From assembly GCA_036377055.1 (NCBI GenBank), contig DASUZD010000187.1:1-12999 (forward strand): a stretch of DNA of 12,999 bases, given 5' to 3'. Numbering within the stretch: the stretch's first letter is position 1; each line of letters starts with the position of its first letter. Shown here piece by piece: positions 7,372-12,999 of the stretch. The notes below the pieces were generated by a model, which searched no databases, was not told the origin of the DNA, and saw nothing but the letters and a program-made list of their open reading frames with translations. This DNA is from DASUZD01 sp036377055. GTDB taxonomy: Bacteria; Actinomycetota; Thermoleophilia; Gaiellales; Gaiellaceae. The position numbers and the translations under genes were made by a program.

Positions 7372-8199
7372 GTACCCGAGCTACCGGAGATGGAGGCCTG
7401 GCGGCGCGAGCTCGACGAGCCCGTGTCCGCCTTTCCGATCGCGAAGGCTGGCCCGGCGCACGTCGCGACGCTGAAGACGTTCGATCCGCCGCTCGCTGCG
7501 CTCGAGGGACGGCGGCTGCTCGGCGCCCGCCGCCGCGCCAAGCGGATGCTCTTCCCGACCGACGACGGCGAGCTCGTCCTGCTCGTCCACCTGATGACGG
7601 CCGGCCGGCTGCGGTACCTGCGCTTCGGCGAGAAGGGCCCGAAGACGCCCGCGTTCCAGCTCGTCTTCGAGGGCGGCGCGCGCCTCGTCCTGACGGAGGC
7701 GGGCTCGAAGAAGCGCGCCGGGGTCTGGCTGCTCACGCCGGACGCGGCCGAGGCCGAGCTCGCGCACCTCGGGCCCGAGGCGCTCGGGCTCGGGGCCGAC
7801 CGGCTCGAGGAGCTCTTCGCCGACGAGTCGCGCCGGCTCCACTCGCTCCTCCGCGACCAGCGGCTGATCGCCGGCATCGGCCGCGCCTGGGCGAACGAGA
7901 TCCTCCACCGCGCGCGGCTCTCGCCGTACGCGCTCTCGCGCGACCTCGACCGCGAGGAGGTCGAGCGGCTGGCGGAGGCGATCGACGCAGAGCTGGAGCG
8001 AGGCCTCGACCTCCGCGAGCGCGGCGCGAACGACGCGAAGACGTACCGGGTGCACAACGCGCTCGGTCGTCCCTGCTACGTCTGCGGCACGCCGATCGCG
8101 CAGGTCGACTTCGACGAGCACACGATCTACTACTGCCCGCAGTGCCAGACTGGCGGCCGGATCTTGAAGGACCGCCGGCTCTCGCGCCTGTTGAGATGA
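7372..8199 (+). CDS. Fpg/Nei-family DNA glycosylase
   Basis: A 275-residue base-excision repair enzyme that removes oxidised bases using an N-terminal proline as nucleophile. PELPEMEAW follows the first codon (P2, E3), then the conserved lysine in RRRAKRML, HLMTAGRL, the H2TH region (RDQRLIAGIGRAWANEIL, RARLSPY) and a C-terminal zinc finger (C235, C238, C255, C258). Compared with E. coli Fpg, the helix-two-turn-helix Asn (GxGN) is Arg, the zinc-finger Arg before TxYYC is His, and the RFG loop is replaced by SKKRAGVWL. From memory these features recur in an actinobacterial sub-clade, so substrate preference may differ. The first codon is GTA, not a standard start. A ribosome site is correctly placed for it and no other start preserves the proline. 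It may reflect a GTG-to-GTA change, a base-call error or non-canonical initiation. Confidence 0.88.
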   Translation, partial: VPELPEMEAWRRELDEPVSAFPIAKAGPAHVATLKTFDPPLAALEGRRLLGARRRAKRMLFPTDDGELVLLVHLMTAGRLRYLRFGEKGPKTPAFQLVFEGGARLVLTEAGSKKRAGVWLLTPDAAEAELAHLGPEALGLGADRLEELFADESRRLHSLLRDQRLIAGIGRAWANEILHRARLSPYALSRDLDREEVERLAEAIDAELERGLDLRERGANDAKTYRVHNALGRPCYVCGTPIAQVDFDEHTIYYCPQCQTGGRILKDRRLSRLLR

Positions 8200-8250
8200 A
8201 CGAGCGGGTGGCGAGGCGGCCCTGACCCCGAGCGGCTTGGGGAGATTCGG

Positions 8251-8769
8251 TTGCGCCAAGTGACGCGGTGCGCTCGGAGAATTGTCCCGGCGCTCGCGCT
8301 CTGTGTCGCCGCAGTCGCGGGCGGATGCGGAGGACACGAGTCGGCTACCACCGCGGCCCGGGAGGGGGAGGTGCCGTCCACGACGGCACGGGTCTTCCTC
8401 GCGACTGGACTCGCGTGCAAGAACCTCGGCGCCGAGGACGCTCGGTTCACGCCCCTCGTCGTCCGCGGCCCCGACTACGCAACGACGATCGAACCGTTCG
8501 ATGGCTGTCGGAAGCAGCGCTACGCGATGTGGTGGAGCTACGGCTACTACGTTCCAGTACCCGCGTCCGGCCACTTGCGGCTCACTCCGGGAAATCAGCC
8601 GACTGCGACCCTGGATGCCGCCAAGCTTCAGCCAAACTACGCCGCGACCATCTACTACGTGAACTGCCCCGACTACTACTCCGACTGCGGCGAGGGAGAG
8701 CACTTTCAGGGCCGCCTATCTTCGATCGAGTACTTCAAGGACGAGGACGTGAGCGATGCGCCCAACTAG
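8251..8769 (+). CDS. Secreted lipoprotein of unknown function
   Basis: A 172-residue protein with a lipoprotein signal: basic n-region (RQVTRCARR), hydrophobic core (IVPALALCVAAVA) and lipobox AGGC with the lipidated Cys at 26. It would be anchored on the outer face of the cytoplasmic membrane. The mature part has a Ser/Thr-rich linker and then four cysteines (56, 86, 139, 146), enough for two disulphides, and is rich in Tyr/Trp (MWWSYGYYVPVP, TIYYVNCPDYYSDC). I do not recognise the family. The start TTG 8251 is supported by GGGGAG at 8239-8244 with 6-nt spacing; GTG 8260 is an alternative. It lies 51 bp after the glycosylase gene and may be on the same transcript. GC content is lower than in the housekeeping genes nearby, and it sits at the edge of the accessory patch. 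Confidence 0.8.
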   Translation: MRQVTRCARRIVPALALCVAAVAGGCGGHESATTAAREGEVPSTTARVFLATGLACKNLGAEDARFTPLVVRGPDYATTIEPFDGCRKQRYAMWWSYGYYVPVPASGHLRLTPGNQPTATLDAAKLQPNYAATIYYVNCPDYYSDCGEGEHFQGRLSSIEYFKDEDVSDAPN

Positions 8770-8870
8770 TCCCGCGAGGTTGCGAGCGGTCGTCTCTTGC
8801 TTTTGACGGCGACGAGCTCATGGCCCGTGGCCTCGCCGAGTCGCTTATGGCGACTTCTGGGGAGCCGCAC

Positions 8871-8906
8871 TTGGAACACGCGCCCTCGACTGGGGACGTG
8901 TTCTAA
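8871..8906. terminator. Candidate bidirectional terminator hairpin
   Basis: TTGGAACACG (8871-8880) pairs with CGTGTTCTAA (8897-8906): ten pairs with one G-U, then a short internal mismatch and an inner CCC/GGG stem. It lies between the convergent lipoprotein and GIY-YIG genes, where a two-way terminator is expected. No T-run follows on either strand. A smaller hairpin, AGTCGC/GCGACT, sits at 8839-8855. The rest of 8770-9010 shows no convincing gene. Confidence 0.4.
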
Positions 8907-9010
8907 CTCCATATTGGGGCTTCAAGGGGCGGCAGTGGAAGAAAGTCGCGCCTCACAGCCGCCGCAAGACGCGGCGCAGCTGAGACGATCTAGCGAGGCC
9001 TGGTCGATCC

Positions 9011-9967
9011 TCAGCGCGGCAACTGGGGCTCCTCGCGCAGGTAGTCGGTGCGGAAGATTGCTTGCGTCGCTGCGATGTGTTCGGGTGGCGCAGCTTCCTC
9101 GAACACCGCGTCAAGCAGGTCGGCGATCATGCGCTCGTTGAAGCGAAGGGTTCCACCCCGAGCTTCTTCCAGCCTGTGCCGGTTCGCCTCCGCCTCTTGA
9201 CGCCAGTAAGTCGGATCGCTGAGCTTCCGAAGCCACTCGACGACCTCCGCGTCTGACGCGTCAAGCTCGTCTAGCAGGTGACCTCCGCTAAGCATCAGCG
9301 ACTTACGAATCGCGAGCGTGAGTTCGTTGCTGTCGTCAGGGAATCGTCCGACGTCGTGAGCATCCATCGTCGCTCGCATTCGGGCCGCGTGGATCGCCGC
9401 CTCGTATCCGAGCGCCACTTCGCTAGATGCCAGGTCTCGAAGGCTCTTACGGGCTACGAAAAGGCTGCTCCGCCGGGCGGCGAGTATGTCGAGGAGGGCT
9501 GGAGCGCGAGTCGCCCACTGCTTCCCGGTTCTCGACCCCCCGGTCTTGTTCCACGGCGGTCGTCTGCCGTTAGTGAGGCGGTGACTCTCGATGAGCTGGC
9601 CTTCACCAACAGCGATCAGCTCGTCTGAGCGGACGCCCATAGTGAAGTCGAGGGCCACGATGGCGTCGTGGATCGCAACCGCCGCGCCTTGGATCACGAC
9701 CGTGAGACCAAGGCGGCTCCTATGCAAGAAATAGTCGTCGATCTCCTGCTTCTTGCTCCCACCGCCATAGGAGATGAGCCCGTTGTGCTGGGCGAAGCGG
9801 GCTGGCACGTCGCTCGCCAGGCCGACGTAAAGAAGATCGTGGTTCTCGCGATCCCAGTATGCGTAGACGCCCTTTCTTGACCAATCGGGCGAGTCAGGGG
9901 CGAGGAGGTCAGAAAGCGCCTCGAAAACTTCAGATCGCTCGTCAGTTGCGTACGCGTCGCTGACCAC
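9011..9967 (-). CDS. GIY-YIG domain protein with unknown C-terminal region
   Basis: A 318-residue protein. Residues ~30-142 form a GIY-YIG nuclease fold: GVY (33-35), YVG (47-49) in LLYVGLASDVPARFAQHN, R57, H61, the likely metal-binding glutamate E122 in GEGQLIE, and N140 in PPWNK. All expected catalytic positions are present, so endonuclease activity is plausible. Residues ~150-318 are mostly helical and charged and match nothing I recognise. This is unlike UvrC or typical homing endonucleases, which carry HhH or known DNA-binding modules. The start is GTG 9967 and no ribosome site is evident. Base composition is less GC-rich than flanking genes, and the gene abuts a truncated kinase remnant, consistent with acquired DNA. 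It could be a repair, restriction-like or mobile-element nuclease; sequence alone does not decide. Confidence 0.8.
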   Translation of the reverse strand: MVSDAYATDERSEVFEALSDLLAPDSPDWSRKGVYAYWDRENHDLLYVGLASDVPARFAQHNGLISYGGGSKKQEIDDYFLHRSRLGLTVVIQGAAVAIHDAIVALDFTMGVRSDELIAVGEGQLIESHRLTNGRRPPWNKTGGSRTGKQWATRAPALLDILAARRSSLFVARKSLRDLASSEVALGYEAAIHAARMRATMDAHDVGRFPDDSNELTLAIRKSLMLSGGHLLDELDASDAEVVEWLRKLSDPTYWRQEAEANRHRLEEARGGTLRFNERMIADLLDAVFEEAAPPEHIAATQAIFRTDYLREEPQLPR

Positions 9968-9968
9968 C

Positions 9969-10402
9969 GTGCAGAGGATCGGGCCAGCATACGAGGGCCG
10001 CTTCCGGGAAGCGCTCGATGCGATGGCATACGCGCACCGACAGGATGTCGTTCACCGTGATCCAAAGCTGGGGAGCGTACGCTTCGTGGGCGGTCTCGTG
10101 ATGGTCAGCGACTTCGGTCTGGGGAGGCACCTCGACGCCTCGACGCTCGAACTCACGCAGTCCGCCGAGGCGATGGGTACGTTGCGCTACGTGGCTCTCG
10201 AGCAGTACGGGACGTCAAACACGCGAAGCCTCGCTGCGATGTCTACGCCCTTGGGAAGATTCTGTGGGAGCTGCTCTCTGACGAGCGACGGCAGTCCTTG
10301 CAACCGCCGAACCTGGATCGGATTACCGGCGAATTTCGTGCCTTCGTTGCCCGGTGCTGCGAGCGTGAACCAGACGACTGGCGACGTACAGTCGACTCTG
10401 AG
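9969..10402 (+). pseudogene. Ser/Thr protein kinase remnant (C-lobe only, frameshifted)
   Basis: The C-lobe of a Hanks-type kinase is recognisable: ALDAMAYAHRQDVVHRD (catalytic loop), VSDFGLGRHLD (metal-binding DFG), GTLRYVALEQY (activation segment, normally APEQ). The frame then shifts at about 10209-10211, and DVYALGKILWELLSDERRQ followed by GEFRAFVARCCEREPDDW continues in the next frame. One missing base (GGG where GGGG would restore TAC-GGG-GAC) explains the shift. The entire N-lobe, including the glycine loop and ATP-anchoring lysine, is absent. The catalytic loop is also damaged (HRDPKLGS instead of HRDLKPEN, with the Asn lost). Similarity begins near 9999, just beyond the start of the opposing GIY-YIG gene, suggesting that the 5' part was lost at that junction. 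It cannot encode an active kinase. Confidence 0.85.
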
Positions 10403-10888
10403 ATGAGCGAGCTTCTCCAGGCGCTGTACGCGGGCGATCGGGCGAAGGCAGACGCGCTGCTTGCACAGGAGCCGGAGCTGAACGTCTTCGAGGCCGCCGC
10501 GACCGGCCGAGCCGACCGGCTGCGCGAGTTGCTTGCCGGCGACGCCGCGCTTGCGAACGCATTCGGCGACGACAGCTTCCACCCGCTCGGGCTCGCGTGC
10601 TTCTTCGGGCACGTCGAGGCGGCGCGAGTGCTTCTCGAGCACGGGGCGGACGTCGACGCGCTCTCACGAAACGAGCACATCCAGACGGCGGCGATCCACG
10701 CCGCGGCCGCCTCGGGCGAGACCGGAACCGACGAGGCGACGCGCTACGAGCTCGTAAAGCTCGTCCTCGCGCACGGCGCCGATCCGAACCTCGAGCAGGG
10801 CGAAGGCATCCGCGCGATCGACGCGGCGCGCCAGAACGGCGACGAGCGCGTCGAGGCGCTTCTCCGCGAGCACGGCGCGGACGCTTAG
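10403..10888 (+). CDS. Ankyrin-repeat protein
   Basis: 161 residues made almost wholly of ankyrin repeats, with consensus pieces FEAAATGRADRLRELLAGD, PLGLACFFGHVEAARVLLE-HGADVD, AIHAAAASGE and ELVKLVLAHGADPN, then a final RAIDAARQNGDERVEALL. It is a soluble protein-protein interaction module with no catalytic part. I chose ATG 10403 because MSELLQALYAGD looks like a natural N-terminus for this kind of small bacterial ankyrin protein. The frame stays open upstream through the kinase remnant (from at least 10211). The GC-rich codon use returns to the chromosomal pattern from about 10430. The ribosome site is weak. Its TAG overlaps the TAA of the opposing histidine-kinase-like gene. The partner is unknown. 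Confidence 0.87.
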   Translation: MSELLQALYAGDRAKADALLAQEPELNVFEAAATGRADRLRELLAGDAALANAFGDDSFHPLGLACFFGHVEAARVLLEHGADVDALSRNEHIQTAAIHAAAASGETGTDEATRYELVKLVLAHGADPNLEQGEGIRAIDAARQNGDERVEALLREHGADA

Positions 10889-11478
10889 CCGGTCGGCAGG
10901 CTGATCACCAGCGCGTCGCCGTCGAGGGCGACCGAGCCGCCCAAAGCATCGAGCGCCCGCACGGCTACGGCGGCGCCGAGATCTCGAAGGTCCTCACCGA
11001 GGACGACCGGCGCCGAAGCCGGGGTGATCGGGGCGATCGCGATCTCGGCGCCGCTGACGCGCAGCTCCACGTGCTCGAGGCCGCCATGTCTCAAAGCACA
11101 CCGCGCCAGCGAGCGCAGCGCCCGCTCGACGGCCGGGACGTCGACCGCCACCGGCGCGCCTTCACCGAGAACCGACACGAGCCCGGGCTCGAGCCCAGCC
11201 GCGGCCGCGCTCGCGAGCGCGTGCGAGTCCGTCTCCTGGATCGTAGGTTCGTAGCGCCCGCTCTCGATCCGCGCGGCGAGCGAGAGCTCTTCGAGTAACT
11301 CAGCCAGCTGGTCGGACGCAGCCTCGATCATCGCGACGTAGCGGCTCTCGGGTTCGCCGAGCTCGCCGCGGCGCGAGATCGTGCGCGCGAAGCCGTGCAC
11401 CGTCGCGAGCGGCGTCCGTAGGTCGTGGCACGCGAGCGAGACGAGGCGGGCGAAGAACGTATCCTGACCTGTGGACAT
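10885..11478 (-). CDS. HisKA-domain protein with degenerate ATPase region
   Basis: A 197-residue soluble protein with no membrane segment. Residues ~8-70 are a histidine-kinase dimerisation and phosphoacceptor helix pair: LVSLACHDLRTPLATVHGF places H18 in a proper H-box, followed by IEAASDQLAELLEELSLAARIESG. The C-terminal half follows the HATPase order but is short: the N-box asparagines are gone (ERALRSLARCALRHGG) and no DxGxG is visible. Only the last part (AVAVRALDALGGSVALDGDALVISLP) resembles the G2 region and closing strands. Autokinase activity is therefore doubtful; it may be a phosphotransfer or scaffold protein. No response regulator is adjacent. ATG 11478 is chosen; GTG 11499 in frame is possible. 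The chosen ATG overlaps the ATG of the opposing FolE2 gene. Confidence 0.78.
   Translation of the reverse strand: MSTGQDTFFARLVSLACHDLRTPLATVHGFARTISRRGELGEPESRYVAMIEAASDQLAELLEELSLAARIESGRYEPTIQETDSHALASAAAAGLEPGLVSVLGEGAPVAVDVPAVERALRSLARCALRHGGLEHVELRVSGAEIAIAPITPASAPVVLGEDLRDLGAAVAVRALDALGGSVALDGDALVISLPTG
11460..11465 (+). promoter_or_regulatory. Possible -10 element (TATCCT) for folE2
   Basis: TATCCT fits TANNNT and ends 5 nt before GTG 11471, close to the spacing of leaderless transcripts. No Shine-Dalgarno site exists for either candidate folE2 start. The element lies inside the opposing HisKA gene. Weak, position-based evidence. Confidence 0.2.
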
Positions 11479-12448
11479 GGAGACACGAAACCTTCTCACA
11501 GACGACGTTCAGGCCTCCGCGCCCGAGGTTCGGCTCGGTCTCTCGCGCGCCGGGGTCACCGGCGTCCGCAAGGCGATCCGGCTCAGCCATGCCGGCTCCG
11601 AGAAGCTGATCTCGGCCGAGATCGATTGCACCGTCGACGTCGACCCGGCGCAGAAGGGCGTGCACATGTCGCGCTTCCCGGAGCTCTTCGGCGAGGCGAT
11701 CGACGAGGTTGTGATCTCGGAGGCGTTCCTCGTCGAGGAGCTCGCCGAGCACATCGCGCAGCACATCGTCGAGCGGCAGCGCGCGCTGCGCGCCGAGGTG
11801 AAGATCGTCGCGCGCTACCCGCTCGCCCGGAAGACGCCCGTGACAGGGCTGCCGACGCAGGAGATCTCGTCGATCATCGGCCTCGCGACAGCGTCCGAAG
11901 GAACGACGCGCCGCCTCGTCGGCGTCGAGGCGAGCGGCCTGAACGCGTGCCCGTGCGCGCAGGGAATGGTCCGAGGCCGCGCGTCCGAGCGGCTGCTCGA
12001 GGCCGGCTTCGGCGACGAGGACGTGGAGCGGATCCTCGAGCTCGTCCCGGTCGCGACCCACAACCAGCGCGGGCGGGGGACGCTCTACGTCGGGACGCGC
12101 GAGCCGGTGAACGCGGAACAGCTGGTCGAGATCGTCGAGGCGTCGATGAGCTCGCCCGTCTACGAGCTCCTGAAGCGGCCCGACGAGCTCTTCGTCGTCG
12201 AGCATGCGCACCTCCAGCCGCGGTTCGTCGAGGACTCGGTCCGCCACGCGATCCACGACACGCTCGAGCGCTACCCGAGTCTCGGCGACGGCGACTTCGT
12301 CCTCTCGCGGCAGGTGAACCTGGAGACGATCCACACGCACGACGTCGTCGCCGAGCGCTTCGGCACCGTCGGCGAGCTGCGCGCGGAGCTGGAGGCCGGC
12401 GAGCCGGCGCCGCGGCACACCGAGCTCCGCGAGTGGCTGAGCGCCTGA
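11471..12448 (+). CDS. folE2: GTP cyclohydrolase, FolE2/MptA family
   Basis: 325 residues, full length for PF02649-type cyclohydrolases, which open the GTP imidazole ring at the first step of pterin (folate-type) synthesis. Family signatures in order: DVQ near the N-terminus, GVHMSRFPELF (63-73), KTPVTGLPTQE (121-131), GLNACPCAQGMVRGRA with C160/C162 (catalytic or metal cysteine), VPVATHNQRGRG (193-202), FVVEHAHLQPRFVEDSVRHA and a C-terminal NLETIHTHD. FolE2 and archaeal MptA are close relatives; FolE2 gives dihydroneopterin triphosphate and MptA a cyclic phosphate, and sequence reading alone does not separate them. The start may be GTG 11471 or ATG 11477. It is followed after one base by the VOC gene, implying an operon. 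The bacterial FolE2 type is often used under zinc limitation, but no Zur-like site was identified here. Confidence 0.93.
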   Translation: MDMETRNLLTDDVQASAPEVRLGLSRAGVTGVRKAIRLSHAGSEKLISAEIDCTVDVDPAQKGVHMSRFPELFGEAIDEVVISEAFLVEELAEHIAQHIVERQRALRAEVKIVARYPLARKTPVTGLPTQEISSIIGLATASEGTTRRLVGVEASGLNACPCAQGMVRGRASERLLEAGFGDEDVERILELVPVATHNQRGRGTLYVGTREPVNAEQLVEIVEASMSSPVYELLKRPDELFVVEHAHLQPRFVEDSVRHAIHDTLERYPSLGDGDFVLSRQVNLETIHTHDVVAERFGTVGELRAELEAGEPAPRHTELREWLSA

Positions 12449-12449
12449 C

Positions 12450-12826
12450 ATGCATGTGATCTTCGCCGTCAGCGACGTCGGCCGGTCGGTCGCCTTCTAC
12501 CAGGGCGTCTTCGACTGGCTGCGCAACGAACGGATCGCCTACGAGGAGTACGTCGAGCTGCGCGCGCCGGACGGCACGCTCGGCCTCTGCGCGCGCGAGA
12601 CGTACGCGGCGCTGACCCAGGCGACGCCGATGGCGCTAGCGACGGCGAGGTGTCGCCGGCGTACCTGTACGTGCGTGTGCCTGACGTACGGACGACGATC
12701 GCGCGGCTCGAGGAGGACGGCGCTCGCCCGCTGGCGCCGCTGGCCGCACGCTCCTGGGGCGAAGAAGCAGCCTGGTTTGCCGATCCCGACGGGAATGTCG
12801 TCGCGGTCGCCCAGGCGTCGGCCTAG
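12450..12826 (+). pseudogene. VOC (glyoxalase/bleomycin-resistance-like) protein, 1-nt frameshift
   Basis: The first frame starts MHVIFAVSDVGRSVAFYQG, the opening beta-alpha unit of a VOC module, and continues through VELRAPDGTLGLCARETYAAL to about residue 59. The second half, SPAYLYVRVPDVRTTIARLE and then WGEEAAWFADPDGNVVAVAQ, lies in another frame and ends at TAG 12824-12826. Restoring one G near 12629 (CCG-AT to CCG-GAT) joins them into a 125-residue protein of normal VOC length. The fold binds a metal and catalyses varied reactions or sequesters drugs; the substrate is unknown. The start ATG is one base after the folE2 stop, so translation is probably coupled. The restored stop shares CTAG with the convergent plsY stop, supporting the restored frame. 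It may be a sequencing indel or a recent pseudogene. Confidence 0.83.
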
Positions 12827-12999
12827 ACCGACGAAGGCCGTTTCGCGAGTCGCTCCGGGGCCCGGTCCTTCCGCCGCAGCTCGAACCGGCTCTCGGTCCC
12901 GGCCCGGAGGCGCTTGAGGTTCGCGCGGTGCAGCACGAGCACGGCCAGAGCAGCGGCCGACGCGAACGCCACGACCGGCCACGGCTCGCCGATCGCGAC
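12823..12999 (-). CDS. plsY: Glycerol-3-phosphate acyltransferase PlsY, C-terminal end
   Basis: The last 58 residues of a minus-strand gene whose 5' part lies beyond the right edge. A final membrane helix (PVVAFASAAALAVLVL) runs into HRANLKRLRAGTESRF, matching the conserved C-terminal HRxNIxRLxxGTE segment of PlsY. PlsY is the membrane enzyme that transfers an acyl group from acyl-phosphate to glycerol-3-phosphate, the first step of phospholipid synthesis. A basic cytoplasmic tail of about 15 residues follows. Its TAG (12825-12823) shares bases with the TAG of the convergent VOC gene. Identity rests on one motif and topology because most of the protein is outside the window. Confidence 0.8.
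   Translation of the reverse strand, partial: VAIGEPWPVVAFASAAALAVLVLHRANLKRLRAGTESRFELRRKDRAPERLAKRPSSV

Noticed and set aside
7381..8703. 440-codon minus-strand frame opposite the glycosylase and lipoprotein genes
   Set aside because: Arg/Glu-rich shadow frame crossing two well-supported plus-strand genes.
8797..9141. Possible small plus-strand gene between lipoprotein and GIY-YIG
   Set aside because: No ribosome site or recognisable domain, and it runs into the 3' end of the opposing GIY-YIG gene.
9278..9628. 116-codon plus-strand frame inside the GIY-YIG gene
   Set aside because: Antisense shadow; no motif.
8770..10402. An insertion sequence or integron explaining the accessory patch
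   Set aside because: I found no transposase or integrase motif, no convincing terminal inverted repeats with target duplications, and no tRNA attachment site.
11471..12448. A new multi-gene pterin pathway built from folE2, the HisKA gene and VOC
   Set aside because: Only folE2 has a pterin-related function; the others lack any specific link beyond adjacency.

Overview
The window is GC-rich, densely packed bacterial DNA with many GTG/TTG starts. It looks like an Actinomycetota chromosome, possibly a deep-branching lineage such as Thermoleophilia. That placement is inference from composition and gene style; there is no rRNA or phylogenetic marker analysis. Most of the window is ordinary chromosome, with one accessory patch at about 8.8-10.4 kb.

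Layout. 1-2465 (minus): a DUF1684 protein cut by the left edge, preceded by a single reading frame joining an ECF sigma factor to a bifunctional-nuclease (BFN, DUF151) domain, and an aquaporin with a plant-TIP-like selectivity filter. 2529-4818 (plus): a tiny zinc-ribbon protein and a GT-C membrane glycosyltransferase. 4775-7356 (minus): a frameshifted SRPBCC gene, the principal sigma factor RpoD/SigA, and a Rhizobium etli-type L-asparaginase. 7372-8769 (plus): an Fpg/Nei-type DNA glycosylase whose only sensible start codon is GTA, then an orphan lipoprotein. 9011-10402: a GIY-YIG protein with an unrecognised C-terminal half (minus), head-to-head with a truncated, frameshifted Ser/Thr kinase remnant (plus) that reads in frame into an intact ankyrin-repeat gene (10403-10888). 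10885-12999: a small histidine-kinase-like protein with a degraded ATPase half (minus), head-to-head with GTP cyclohydrolase FolE2/MptA (plus), then a frameshifted VOC protein (plus) and the 3' end of plsY (minus).

Three genes (SRPBCC, kinase, VOC) are each broken by one missing base at a site where restoring a G to a run of G would mend the frame. This suggests either assembly or sequencing indels or recent decay. The arrangement is very compact: two convergent pairs share stop-codon bases, one convergent pair overlaps by about 44 bp, and the kinase-like/FolE2 pair has overlapping antisense ATGs.

No CRISPR array, tRNA, rRNA, transposase or prophage was seen. The most noteworthy items are the sigma-BFN fusion, the GTA start of the glycosylase gene, the TIP-like aquaporin filter, the kinase-ATPase-less HisKA protein, and the GIY-YIG/kinase-remnant island. 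I do not see a clear multi-gene novel system.
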